In this document: in pieces, positions 14,299 to 28,025 of the stretch
Numbering within the stretch: the first letter of the stretch is position 1
Layout of the letters: the number at the start of each line of letters is the position of its first letter
Origin: Dirofilaria immitis
Taxonomy: Eukaryota; Nematoda; Chromadorea; Rhabditida; Onchocercidae
Direction of reading: 5' to 3'
DNA length: 64,000 nucleotides
Assembly: GCA_024305405.1 (NCBI GenBank)
Contig: JAKNDB010000087.1
Span: 124,001 to 188,000, forward strand
Notes under the pieces: generated by a model
What the model was told of the DNA's origin: nothing
The model's input: only the letters and a program-made list of their open reading frames with translations
Database searches by the model: none
Translations under genes and position numbers: made by a program

Positions 14299-15304
14299 TT
14301 TGCTACTAACAGGATGGAGGCACCTGTAATACCACCGTCAATTATAATTATAACCGGTTTAATAACAAATATTTTGTCTTTACTACTGAAAAAATGGTAT
14401 ACGAACGTGAAGTGATACGTTAATTTAACTGACAATAATTGATATTAAGCTGACAACAAAAGTACTTCCAAATTTTTGAGTAAAGCAAATGCAATAAAAT
14501 TATGAACATTCAATTTTGAAATGAGTTGAAAAATATATTTTTAATGAACATTAATTTCAACAAATGACTCATTCATTCATAATTAATGTAAATAATTCAA
14601 AAATCTTTTACTCATTATCTACATTGCTTATAGGCATAAATATTATTCAAAAGAAAGTGGCATTTATAAATATTCATCTAATAATGACAGCATATCTTAC
14701 AAAGCATAAATTTTTCATGACAATTTTTTATATAACTAAGTTATCAAAAACAAAGAAAAAACATCAAAAAAATTTTATGAGGAATAGATATGCTTTGTAA
14801 ACAGACATTTCACAATAAAACAGAATGATATAGCATATATCAACTTTATGTTAATATTATGCAGAGGAAAGATAAATAATATAAGTGTAAATATAAATAA
14901 TATTATTTTTTAATTTTTGATGCTTTTAGATGGATCAATTTTTTGGTAAATATTTTATTTTGCAAAAACTTTACTCTTATTAAAAATTTTAATTTCAACT
15001 TTATTTCTTTTCCTTTTTTCTGTTTCTTGATTTATAGAAATAAAAGAAATCCTTCTAATCAATTATCAATAACTTCAACTACCATCACTTACTCATGCTG
15101 ATACATCCCGTATTCCCGCACAATACCGAATGTGAACCATTACATGCTAATCAATAGCGGTCCGTGAGAAAAAGTACGCATCATCAGCATGCAAATTTGG
15201 CACATTATTAATTCCTTTAGCTACGAAATGCTTCTTTTTTCCTTTCTCCAGTAAAAATACATTTATTGATTTGGCATTATTGTGGCTAAGTTGCATTTTC
15301 AAGA
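14299..15304. promoter_or_regulatory. Divergent intergenic region between pqn-85 and dnc-1
   Basis: About 1 kb separates the two start codons, which face away from each other, so both promoters must lie here or in the outer introns. The least A+T-rich part is about 15,090-15,200, a reasonable place for shared control elements. AG sites just 5' of each ATG (about 14,306 or 14,324 on -, 15,303 on +) could be spliced-leader acceptors. No gene and no CAP-Gly-like coding sequence is seen on either strand. Confidence 0.55.
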
Positions 15305-18300
15305 ATGGAAGTAAGTTTTATTTTTCTTTTTATCTTTCATACTTAATGATTTTGTTATATTTTTTATAAAAAATATTAATTTAGCGCTTAGTTATTTTAA
15401 TATAATATTTAAAAAAAAAGAGTTTAATTCCTTCAATAGCTATATGTTTTATTTCCCATATTTTACAAATTGTATCTATTATTGTTAATCCAGCACAAAG
15501 TCTTATCTATTGATTGATTTCCTATTTATCACTTATTTTTGAATCAATTAATCGAGACTTAATTATTAGTATTTTGAAATTAGCTTAAATTTATTCTATT
15601 CATTTTTTGTTTTGAAAATACCTATGTTACATAAGTTGTATTTATTGATAATTAATCTTTAATCATTTTATTTTTTATCTCGTAACAATTTGCACATATC
15701 ATTCATTAATTTGTATTTTGCATAATCTTATTTATCACTTATATTTTGAATCAAATAATCGAGACTTAATTATTAGCATTTTGATTTTTTCCTGATATTT
15801 GACGATATAAATGATTAATTTTATACTTACTGATATTATTTGTTTTTTTTTAATGATGTAAGTCATTTCTTTAGAATAGTTATTCTTCATCATTCTCCTT
15901 ATTTATATTTAAGCATCATATTTTGACCTCAATAGTTTTATTATTTCATGATTTCTTTTCCTTTCTTCGACATTATGATGTTTTCGAATTGATTTTATTA
16001 TCATTATCGATCATGGTAAACCTTTTAGTAATGATGATTTTATCTACAAAAAGATTCTGAAATTATTCAATCATTGCAATCTTGATATGGAACATTTCAA
16101 TTGTGCCCTTTAATTTATCCATCTGAATTATTTTATATTTTAGATAAATATTTCGAAATTGAATTTGATGGATGAAAACAAGAATGAAATCGAATTGCTT
16201 CGAATTGAAAATAAAGATTTAACCGAAAAACTCGAAACATTGAAGTAATTAATATATGCGGCATCACATCATTAATAATCTTTCATTTAGATACAATTTT
16301 GAACAGCTTTTCTTCTTTGGAAAATCTTGAAAAGTGGGCATAAAATGAAATATGAAACAATAGTATCTTGTTTCTGAACCAAGATTTCATGGCAATGGAA
16401 GCTTTCATTGGTCTTGAAACTAGGATTCTAATTTTCCATGAATGCCGTCGCGACTTCTAAGTCATGATTTATTCAAATAAATGTGTCGTCATTGTTTTTG
16501 CTTAAATTTTGCTACACAAATTAAATTTACAAAGTTTCTTTGATGAATTTAAATTAAAAAAATTATTTTAACGGCAAAAATGGAAAGATGACTATTCAAA
16601 ACTTATGGGATACGAAAGAAATATTGCTGAGTTGGAGGCACTACGCGAACTTAAAATTAAATTGGTTGAAAATAATTCAAAGTTACAAAGACAGTTACAG
16701 TTAAAGGAAAAGGTAATGCTTTGTAGACTTAAGCAAAAAGTAGTTTTATTTTAATTTTGATCTTCCAATCCTTTACTCATTCCTATACATTTTTTTATCA
16801 TCATAAAATCCAATAACTATTTTATTGCAGCGCGAAATGATGATAACTGATGTTTAAAAATATATCTTAGAAACTTTAATTTAGTAGTTTTAAATAAACA
16901 GTAAGCTTATATTTGATATAAATAATTTGAATTTCGATATTAAATAGATTAAGAATAAAGAAAGGAATTATCCATTAGCGAATTTCAAATTTCTGTATTT
17001 TTCCTTAATAATTTCTGAAGATTTGCAAATTTTGAATTTCTCACACAAAAGCAAAATTTACTTAATTTTACCGCATCCTTTACGTTTGAATAAATATAAT
17101 TGTAGAAAAAAATAATTAACTTTTTATCTTATTTTATATCCTTCTAATAGTTCTCAAAAACCTAAAGTACAAGCTTCATTTAGGAACTGGTTGAATTATC
17201 AAAAATTAACAAAGAAAAGCTTGAACAATTATCCGAATTTCAAGAACAACTCGAAATGATAATGATTGAGAAGGAAATGGCTGAAGAGAAAGCAGAACTT
17301 CTACAAGTTTGTTTGCTTGTGAAATAAATGTTGTTTACTAATTTTGGGTTAAAATTGGTTGCTTACGCAGGTAAATGCTTGAATTCGATAGTGAATCCGT
17401 AACGAAATTTCACTTTAAAAAAAAGAAATAATAAAGGTTGATATTGAAAACGAGAAGCAGCGTGTACAAGAACAGCAAATAGAATTGAATTTGTTACGAA
17501 ATGAAATTGAAAAAAAGGAAGCAGTATACCAAAGGTTGGGTTTCCTCGTTGTATATTTTTATGCATTTGATGATTACTGAAAGCTTATCTTTCAAACGGT
17601 TTTAATGTGCAAATTTGAATTCATTTCGGCTGCAGTTAAATTTTATTCCTTATTATGCATTGTTTGCCAAAAATGATATTCTAAAATAGATGTTTCGTTG
17701 AAGGATGATGAGATACAACTCAAACTATTGGAATATCAGAATACGAAATTACGAGAAGCAGTATTGAGGTAGTCAAATTTTTAAATTTACTTAATCATTT
17801 CCACCACTTCAGGATTCAGTTTATATTTTTGAATATATTATCTTTCAGAATGCGTGATATCATCGGTCAATTAACAAAAGACAAACAAGATTTGGTACAA
17901 GGGAATGAAACGCTGAAGAATGAGTCGGCTACGTTAGTGAAAATTTGTGAAAATTTGAAAAACGAACTTCAAAATGCAGAGCGAACAATAGTAGTATTAA
18001 AAGAGCGGGTCAGTAGGGTGTAATTTCTAAGCTTTAGCATAATTTTTACTAGGTTTCAAAGCATCTTCTTTCTTCTTACTCTCATACTATATTCTACATA
18101 TACTTTCTAAGATTTTAGTGTAATGTTTAATCTATAAGTTGTTTCAGTTGGTTGACATAAAAGAAAGGGTAAGTATGCATGCAATTTTTCTCGGTTTATT
18201 TGTAGTTCTTTTCAAGTTTTATAAAATTCAATTTCGTGTTATTTCTTTCTGCTCGAGCATATCCCTTGTAATGTCTAGTTGACCATGCTTTTGCTCATAA

Positions 18301-21300
18301 CGTTTAAAGAAATCGTTGTTGTCATTGTGTAAATGGATTATGTTTGTTTTAAATTATGATATATTGATGTGCAGAATGCATCCTTGTCTGAACTTTTCTT
18401 TTTTAGATTGAAGCAACAGCGGATTATGAGAAAACGATCGAGATTTTGACAGAAAAAATATGGATTTGGAAATGAAGTTAAGGTTAGCAAATATTAATTA
18501 ATCTTTTTAAAAACAAATCAACTCTCAAAAAGTTAGCGTTTTTCAGAAAAGCGAAAATTTCGCATAACGATATCTCTTGCTTTTGCGTTTAATGATCCAA
18601 TGTTTATAACTCTATGGACTTAATATGATTTTAAACAAGAAATAACGACTCGAAAATTTTTCAGTGCCTTAGAAGACACCGTTGAAGATTATGAGACAAT
18701 TAGATCGATGGATGAGGAAATTCTTGAAACACAAAAGGAAGCTGAAAGAGAACTTAGAGAAGAATTTGATTTGGCAAACAGCCGAATTGGTAATGTGAGT
18801 ATATGACAATAAATTTTTAATTTCAAGCAATTTCCTTCTGATTTGAAATTTTTGAGAAACTAAAACAATGATTATATATTTTTTTGTTACTTACATGTTA
18901 GCTTTTGGCACAAATCAAAATATATGGCGAACAGATGGATGAATATGAGAAAATGGTCATGAAATTTCGACGGAAAATTGCTGAATTAAATGACGAAATT
19001 CAAGGAAAACAGGATGAAGTAAATTTTAAGATTATTGGAACTACTTAAAATTTGCTTCCGATCTATTTCATTGTTCACATTTAATCAGATTCATTTTGCT
19101 GTAGGAATTTTATTTACACCTTAATTTATTGAACTATTAGATTGGTCTTGAGAAAGATACGTCAGGAAGTGTGCACTTCCATAAATCGTTAAGATTGCAA
19201 GATTGATGAAATAGGCGATATTCCGTATATATTTTCACTTTGGTGAAATCAGACTTTATCTCTTACCTTTTAAATTCATTTTTCAAGGGATTTTATCAGG
19301 ATTGCGGGAATCTTGTTTATTACAATTGTCTTTCAGATCATTATTCTAAATGAACAATTGAAAGGTGAGGCAATTAATAATACAATATCGGCGCAAAGCA
19401 CGAAACTTACTACAGCTACTCGGACGTTTGCTGAAGTAAAATTTCTTTATTATTTTAAATTCTATAAAAACTTTTTCTCAGGTAGCCCTTATAAAATTCG
19501 AGAGATTTTTATTTGTTGATTTTTAAATAATTGCAGGCAATTGAGAAAGAAACCTATGCTCTAGAATTGAAGTACGAAGTCGAATTGTCGAAATATTTAA
19601 CAGCGTTTCTGCCAGATAATTTCTCAAAACCTGGAGGTCAGTTCCAATTCATGCTTTTCTTTCTATTACTTGACTTTATGACCTAATTTTTGGTTTCTTC
19701 AAGGAGATAATGATGCAATCCTGTTAACTGTTCGATTTTCACGACTTTTGGCGAAAACTGCTATGCTCACAAAATTTCTGAACCTTAAGGTATTACTAAA
19801 TATTGTTTATATCTGTAAGATATCGATTCATATAGGTGTTTGGCTTATTTTTTCTCCAAATTTCAATTTTGGGTTCTAATAAAACTTTGAAATTACGAAT
19901 TTTGATAGTATCCATCTGCACCTGGCGGAATACGTCCTGAGCATGTTACGAAAAGTCACAAAGCGGAACAATGGGCATATTGTGCAAAGTTTTCGTTTTT
20001 ATTAAGCAATTTCAGCAGTGCTGTTCGGCAATGTGAGAGGTAAAGCTTTCTTGGGTTTCTTCTCCCCCTCTCCTCTCTCTCCCCTTCTACTAGAAGAAAA
20101 ATTCACCCTTTCAAGTTTTAATTTCGATAGCTTTATTGCATTTAAAACTTGAAAGTGAAACTTGGAGAAGGAAATTAATCCTGTCTGATTTCTTTTTGTC
20201 ATTTGAGTTTCGTTAACGATAAGAATATGTTTAACATTTATTTATTGAATCGTATACATCCGCAATATTCAGATGTTTCATCTTTACTGCTTGTCTTGAT
20301 CAAAAAAATGATATATTTTATTGCGAGTTAAAATCTAGATAAAAAGTGTTTCAGTATAGTGCATAAATGTTCAGTAGAACGACTGTCACGTTTGGCACCC
20401 TTGCAAAATGATATTGCAAAAGAGGAAGGAATGATTGATAAGTACATTGATTTACTTAAGAGTGATAAGCTTGATGAAAATACTCCGACCAATGGAGTTA
20501 ATAAAGGAATCAATTATTTGGAGGTTCATTTTTTCTCATAGTCAAGATAATTGATTCCAAATGAAAATTCAATTCTAGCAATTTAGAAACATGTGCAAAA
20601 TGTTTTAAAACATTAAGAAAGATGAAAGTATTGTTTTATGTAAATGTTTTGCCTTTTATTACAGTCATAAGAAATCTGATTTAATGTTTATTTCTATTTT
20701 TGCTGTAAATGTATATATTTTAATCGTTTTTCTTTACTTTTCTGTTCTGTCGTTCTTTTTTTTTGTTATTCTATTAATCTTATTCTTTATGGTGATACAC
20801 TTATAATCTGAAGCATTAAAATATTGAAGTGGTACAAACAGATGCTATCGTATATCTTAGCAAGAACATTATCTAGAATGATCTGATCAGGATCATAGCA
20901 CTCATTTTTATTTTATTTTAACATGAAATGAGCGATTTTTGAAATATTAAAGCTAGTGCGAATGTTTTTTTTCAATTACTTTTCAGATTTAATTGAAAAA
21001 TTAATAGTTTGAAGGATGTTAAAGTTATTCACTATAATCGATCTCTTAGCATGATAAACGTTACAGAGTGTATTATCTATTTATTTTTCTCGCGAATGCT
21101 ATGATGCGAAACAGTTATTCTTGGATGTTTGTGTACAATTTTTGCAAGGATTACTTTGGGTGAAAATCAGTGCGCAGCGTATTATATTTACACTTGTAAG
21201 TTCAGCACTTTTTCTGATACCAGTTAATGATCACAAAATATTAATAGCAGATATCTCTATGTTTGTTTCGCATTTTCTTTATTATTTTAGTCACATGACG

Positions 21301-24300
21301 ATAAGAGCGTTAGTAGCGAGTATATGAAATCGGTGCTAGTATGGGTAGAGAAATGTGAGCAACTTTGCATGCGTTTAAAGAATCGTATTTCAATCAGCGA
21401 GAATTTTGTATTCACACAAGATGTTTGTCTTTATTTTATTAAAATTTGTTCCACAACTTCTTTTCTTTGAAAAAAATCTCCTGTAGTATTTTATAGATCT
21501 TAAAATTTTCAAATTTCTTTTCCTACTCAATGGTTTTTTTCTAATTATTAATTTTTTTGAGTTGGAAATTCAGTTAGCGAATTGGAATATATCATTCAAA
21601 AATGTGGCTTCAATATTTGATAGTGTATGCAGTATTGCAAATATTCAATTGAGCACTATAATTGGTTCTGTTTGGATAGAATTTTTTTTTGCATTTTTTT
21701 CTTTGCATCTTTTTATACATGATTGTTATCGTTTGGAAAGGCGAAAATATTCAACTTAGAATTATTAATGAATTATTGTAGAATAAGATTGAGAAATACA
21801 CTATTTTTTCATTAGCAGCCATATTATCATCTGTTCTTAATTTGTTGTTGGAGGATCTATTGTTTTTAACAAGACAACAGATAGTTGGAAATTCGTGGTC
21901 AAAAAATTGAGTGGGTTTTGCTTATTTTTGCTAGTCTTGCTTCAGAAGCAGAAAGCTTGGATGAAAACTGTATTAAAGAAGCGCTTTGGTATTCCGTGGA
22001 AAAAATCTATGGCGCTTTAAATGGAGTTGAGGCTACTGAGATCATAAAGTAAGTTTATATACAGTAACAAGTAAGCTTAAGGATTGAGATAAGAGTACAA
22101 AGAATTGATTATTTAACAGGAAAGTAATATGGAAAAGGAAATGAAAAGATATGACAATAAAAATTTGATTGTGTGGAAAGATGACAATAAACACTTAATA
22201 GAGCGATGCAGAGAAAATGAATGAGAAAAAAAGTAAGCAATTTTGGAAAATAAGCGATCATGGAATAGTAAAATTTTACGATTTTGGTCAATAGTTAATT
22301 TTAAATTTTCAGTGGATATATGGAAACTGTGCAAACTGGTTTCACTGACTTTATTGGCAAGTTTGATAATAAGGAATTGCTGGACAATTTGAAGGATAAG
22401 GTTTTTTTCTCGTTTTTGGTTTTTATATATTCGTTTTGAATATTAGAAAATTATTGCCAATTAAATTTTGTAGATTTACATTCCATTTACTTTCTTGCTT
22501 TGTACAATGTTGATCTTTTCTAATATATCATCTTCTAACGCTTTTCAATGTTTGGAGTGAGAGCATGATAGCACTTCTAAAAATTTTCAATTTTCTCTTG
22601 ACTCTTGCTATTTTGGATCTCTTTAATCTTTCTTACATACTATTTAAGAACATTGAATTTGCAGATTGAATGCAAAAAAATTTTAGCGTCAAAATTGTGG
22701 TTATTGAGAAGGATTGACATATCTTTAATATAAATAAAAACTGCTTTTTAGACGCTTTTATCGCCACTTATGGAGCGAGCAAATGCTCGAAAACAAGATG
22801 CTTTAGAAGCAGAGAAACTTCGATGGAATTTGGAAAAAAAGACAATGAAATAATGGAGTTGAAAAAAATATTCGAGCTAGGCTTGATGATATTAGTAATT
22901 ATAAGGTATCTTTAATTTTCGCGAAAGTTTTAATTTACAAATATCTAATACTTTCTATTTTATTTGCTTGTCATAATAATAGAATAAAATATAGGCATTA
23001 TTATATTAAATTTTATCTATATCTTTCAATAAAGCAGTGCATAATATCTATCAATGACGAAGTTTTTAGCTGAATTATGTTTGCCTATATGCGTTTTCCT
23101 TTTAGTTACGTCTGGAAATGGCTGAAAATAAATTAGAATTGATGGGAAAAATTGATGAAACTGAGGTGAAAAGATTGCATTCGCAAAATGATGATTTACG
23201 CGACCAGTTGAGAAAAGCAAAATGTAAGTTTTCAGATTGAAATTTATAATGAGAAAATTTATATGAGTCATGTTACATTAATAGAAGAATTAGAAGAGTT
23301 GTTAGATTATGATCACTAATTTAAATAATGTAGAGAAATAAAATCATTCATTACGAGCCAGTGATTATACTAATTATTTGATTTTGCTGTTCACTAGATG
23401 GACACCAAAACAAATATGTAGAATATAAAATATTTGTATATATGTTATCATATTTTTTTGACCTAAGAAATACATGCGATAAAATATATAGGTGAAAACA
23501 GACTTAATGAGATACTTTATCTCCTTTATTTTTCGATTCTATTTTTATTTCAAAACTAACCAATGAGTCTCGAAACAAAAAATATTTTTAGCTGAGAACG
23601 AGATGAAACATTTTGTGTTCTTTGTTTTGTCGCTTTCACTTTTCCTTTTCCTCTGATATAAAATAGATTCCGTAGTTTTAAAAATATAGGTTTTAGCAGC
23701 TATCTTTATAAAAAAACATGATTCTTTTATTGAGCTATTGATGCAATTGTGAATGGTTCGTACTTATATTTTTATCAATTTCTCTGTTGATTGAATGATC
23801 TGAAGAGATTTTGTCATTTTACAATTGAAAAGATCTTATCATTTCAAAATGATACATTTTTGTCTTAATATTTTTTAAAATATAATTCTATTTATCAAAT
23901 GTACTTTGCAATGTAAATATTACATCGGCCAATACATATCCGAAGACAAAAATTTTTTTATAAAATGATTTATTTTTACTTTTATTTTTTGCTTTTCTTT
24001 ACTCATCTATTTATTTTTTCTTTGCAGAGAATATGAAGATACATTGGAAAATTTGCAACGCGAAATTGATTTTTATGAAAAAGAAAATTACGATTTGCAA
24101 AATCATGCTAGAACTATCAGTAAAAAATATTATTAGGTGTATGTATTATTTCTATTAATTTACTGAATTCGCTGGAAAAGTTTATCCTTTTCACGCTTTT
24201 CTTTTTGCCTATTTCTTTTGCCTGTAACGGCTTACAATTATTAATTTTATCTTTTAACATTCTGTGTAATGGGCTTTATTCGATCTTTGCCATATTCATA

Positions 24301-26630
24301 TCAGAAAATATAAGAAAGTTTTCTGTAATTTATTTTGCTTTATCAAAGTATTCATTTATATATTTTGGTTCACTTTAATATTGACTTTAATTTTATTTTC
24401 ATCAATAGAATTACCTTCGATATTTGACTATTCTTTCGGATAAGAATATGATTGAATTAAATTAATAGAAGATTCGTTTTAATAAATTTGCAAATATTAA
24501 CTAAACAAAAGACTTAATGAAGCAGTTTCAGTAGTTGAAAATATTTAATCAAAAAAATTTTATAAAATGAAACTTTTCAGATGAAAACTTTAATATATAA
24601 GCTATAAATATTGAAAATGAATAATTAAAAATGCGGATATAATTTCTTTTTAAGCAGTTGCAAACTGTAAATGTGGCCACGGATCATCCAAAAATGCAAG
24701 CATTATTTTTGCCTTTTCAACCTGCCGATTCCAGTCCGCCAACTTCTCAGCAGTTTGATGAAGTGGCTTATCTGAAAGATGAATTGAAAAAGCAAATTTA
24801 GCATTGGAATGGGCTTCTCAACACATTCGACAGTTAAAGGTATTACGATTCTTTCTTACTTTCGCTTATATTCATGCGTAAGTTGTTAAATGTCATGTAG
24901 TATGATGAAATTTGACAAAATGATTTTTTAATTCTTATTTGTTTAATAAGAATAGTAAGAAGTTGAAAGCGGAAATTCATTCAAAATGTAATGATTTTTT
25001 TCTTTTTTTACAGACATTCTATAATATTCATGAAAGAGAATTAATTGCATTTGTTTGTCGAAATTGTCTTATATGTGAAACAAAAATTGAAGTCGGATGA
25101 TCCGCTTTACTTTGATATATAATGTATTGAAGACATAGTTGGTATAGTTTAGTGGTATACTAAAATGATGTAGCTTAACCAATGGAGGAATTAAAACCAT
25201 TTGACGATTGAATTATAAATCTTCTCTTCAAGGAAGTTGGATGCATATTATATCTCATTCTTATAGCTGAATTAACAGTAAATGAAAATCAATTGCGATT
25301 TGATATCAGTTGACGACTTGACTATTCGAAATATTGCCGATAATCACTTAAATTTTAAAGTTTTGCAATGTCCACACAATTCAAATATTTATTCTTATTA
25401 TATTGAGAATGATCATATCTGGAATGCAGATTTTATTTTAAAATTTTATTCCAGTATTTTTAGCTATAACTTGGTAATCAATAGGGTAAATGCGAATGAA
25501 ATGCGGACTTCGTAGTCTGCTAATTTATTATAAATACGCTATTTTAAGGCAAGTGAAAGGATGCAGTTATTAGATGCGATGAAACCATTAATGATCCCAT
25601 CTGATATAAGTGGTCCGTTAACGTTGCTATCAGCGCAAAATTCGAAAAAACATGAACATGATGAATTATGTAAAAGAGCAGAAAGTATTTTAACGGTTAG
25701 TTTTATCGTAAATTCACCACTTTCAATATAAGAGAAGCAGAAATTCTGATAAATTGTTTTAGGAATCCCGATTTTATCAAATCCCATATGTTGTTGATAT
25801 ATCACAGCCAAAATCAAAGCAGAATTTGGAGAAAAGGAAACATCTTGGAAATATTGCTTATATAAATCAACAGATTAATGATGTAGGCATTTTGGATTCT
25901 GATGTTAATTATATTAAGAAATTTACGAAATTGCTGAAGTGCTCTTAGCGATATTAAAAATGCTTGGAAATTTACTTGGCATAACTTACACTTAAACGTG
26001 TACGCAACAGAATCTGTCCTCAACTGATTTCATTATTATTTGTACATCGTTAATATCTGAAATCAATGATAGTATTACAGTTATTTGCATTTATAATTAG
26101 ATTTCTCACTTCTCTTTTGCCATTACCTTCTTTTTTATTTTCTGAATTTAAGAAGTTGACAAATGTAATAGATCTATTTTTATTTTAGCATTTATAAAAA
26201 CACTCTGTTTTTGTTTATAGCTAAAAATTGACATACTTCGATTTTGGAACAGATATCGTGACGGCGAAGAATTGCCTTCACTTTTCCAGAACATTGGAAG
26301 TGTCTCATCAAAGAATTATAAGGTATACCATTTTTAATCTTCTAACACAAATCAACACAAAAATCTAGGGAATTTTTCTTATGATGGTTCGAAGTTGTTT
26401 CTTTTGATACAATCAACGACTGATGGTCTATGTTGATAAGTGTTTCTTGTTTGAATGATGTAATGTTTACCCTAAATTTTTTGTTGCAGAAAGAGGAAAG
26501 GACCGCTGAAACTCATCGACTTAAAGGTATGCATTCGGCAGCTTACAAAAATGCGTTCGAATCAATTTTCAATAATTTAAATGTAAAACAAAAGAGAACT
26601 GGATCAGCGGAAATTGCTGTGTCGGTTTAA
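15305..26630 (+). CDS. dnc-1: Dynactin subunit 1 (p150-Glued/p135), coiled-coil form without visible CAP-Gly
   Basis: Dynactin's large subunit links dynein to cargo and microtubules in the cytoplasm. About 28 exons are visible. E1 is ATGGAA at 15,305-15,310 and E2 is 16,144-16,244. Coiled coil 1 runs to about 19,000 (KEMAEEKAELLQ at 17,270-17,306; LEYQNTKLREA at 17,730). The hallmark block LSKYLTAFLPDNF...KPGG is at 19,580-19,636, and LLKSDKLDENT is at 20,450. The region matching the ASEQIYG part is at 21,990, and coiled coil 2 is at 22,760-23,224. The C-terminal Ser/Pro-rich part and final exon (26,491-26,630, TAA) follow. The N-terminal CAP-Gly and basic region of the usual protein are absent, so this looks like a p135-type product. 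Single A losses break the frame at 18,453-18,458, 22,834-22,840, 22,862-22,868, 24,123-24,128 and 24,787-24,791. The E3 acceptor near 16,571 and the E5/E6 join are uncertain. If the short E1 is wrong, the ATG at 16,169 is the next candidate. Confidence 0.87.
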
Positions 26631-27380
26631 TATTTGCTTAATTTCCTTCAACATTGTAATCGTTTGCGATTCCAGAAAAATCTTCGATTCCAAATTATTA
26701 ATCCCGATGATTTCTTATGAAAATGAAATTATTCGGTAATTCTATTTGTAACTTTATTTTATGTTATTATGAAATCTAATATGCCATGCTACAAAACATT
26801 CTAATTATATAATTTGTAAAAATTGATGTATCATATAAAAAGTCAACATTAAGAATAATTTAAAATCATGTCTATATTTGATCATTACTATGTATTAATG
26901 TTCCACATCTGCATATTTTAATTTCATGACACCTTAATTTGTTAAAGGCTATTGTTTCTATTCAATGTTCTGTTATCCAATTATGATCTCATAGCAATAG
27001 TAAATTTTCTGATTCTTTGGGTATTTCGAAATTGCTTCGAATTTTGTAAGCTTGAACATTTGTCATTTCATGAATATTTCGGCTGTACAAATTTTATGCA
27101 TATTAAGGTCTATCGCTTCTTGTAATGTATTGTACCTTTTGCAAATTTTTTCAAAAACTCTTATAATTAAAATTTATATTTTATTAAAAATAAAAATTGA
27201 TAGCTGAAAAAGTTGCTGGGATGGAGACATAGCAATTTATACACGAGATTATATTTCGATAACGAAATGAAAGTTCGACTTAGAAGTTTACAAAATAAAA
27301 TTTAAAATTATTCGAATGAACGATTGGAAAGATTTTTCCAATATTTAGAAGTGTTAAAAACGATTTCATATGAAAAAACA
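26631..27380. other. Intergenic, no gene seen
   Basis: A+T-rich sequence 3' of dnc-1 with no open frame or motif that I can support. It must hold the dnc-1 polyadenylation site. Confidence 0.6.
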
Positions 27381-27383
27381 ATG

Positions 27384-27672
27384 ACTTACGAATCATAAAG
27401 TTTTGCTGCTCATTATAGCAGGTAAGAATATGTCGAGAGAAATTAGATATTTAAAAAGAAAATAGTCAATAAAATAAATAAACATGTCAACAAAAGAAAG
27501 ATAAGAATAAAACACTAACGAGTAGAATCTTTTAAATGATTGGAAAATCTTCCCATCTCCAAGAAAATATTACTAATCAAAAACTTTGAATTTCAAAATA
27601 GATATTCTGTTATCATTATTTTACAAAATATTTGTAGAATTCAAATTATCAAGCTTTTCAAGCTCACTTTTT
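27384..27672 (+). repeat. Left arm of long inverted repeat
   Basis: This stretch matches the reverse complement of about 29,398-29,678 over nearly its full length. Shared blocks include the 20-mer at 27,580-27,599 (AATCAAAAACTTTGAATTTC), the AAATTAGATATT block near 27,440, and CTTCCCATCTCCAAGAAAA near 27,548. Identity looks high by eye but was not computed. The arms flank the broken zinc-finger copy. Confidence 0.85.
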
Positions 27673-28025
27673 TTGCGAAAAAAATCGCCATATTTAGATA
27701 CGAATTAAGCTTGCATAATTATGTAAAAATTAATAATTGTAAATTTTCCGCTCACAAAATATACACAGTATTCAGATTACCAAGATTTTCAAGCTCATTT
27801 TTTTCATATGAATCGTTTTTAATCACCATATTTGGATAAGAATAAAGCTTGCATAATTATGCAAAAGGATTAAAATCACTGCAATTTAATTGATCACAGA
27901 TAGCGTTGTTTACTACTCGTTACAATTCATTCTCCTGTGATTTATATATCTTTTGATATATTTTTAAATTTCTTCTGAAATTCTACGTCGGATTTCGCAC
28001 TTCAGCGTTGCTGTTGCGAATAAGT
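27640..28025 (+). repeat. 5' flank module of zinc-finger paralogue
   Basis: This is the upstream region of the broken zinc-finger copy. It matches the reverse complement of about 34,970-35,300, the upstream region of the intact copy: both have GCATAATTATGCA followed by AAGGATTAAAA, then TTACAATTCATTCTC, then the ATG. The left part also holds a partly tandem pair of modules (TTTTCAAGCTCA ... AAGCTTGCATAATTATG), at about 27,650-27,725 and 27,785-27,865. Confidence 0.75.

Noticed and set aside
25137..25225. tRNA-like stretch (GGTATAGTTTAGTGGTATAC) in a dnc-1 intron
   Set aside because: It resembles a D-arm/A-box, but no anticodon arm or B-box (GGTTCGANTCC) follows at the right spacing, and the acceptor stem does not pair.
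25282..25515. 77-codon plus-strand open frame
   Set aside because: It sits in the intron between two dnc-1 exons, has low-complexity Asn/Ile content and no dynactin similarity.
27540..27839. 99-codon plus-strand open frame
   Set aside because: It lies across the inverted-repeat arm and flank modules and has no splice context or recognisable motif.
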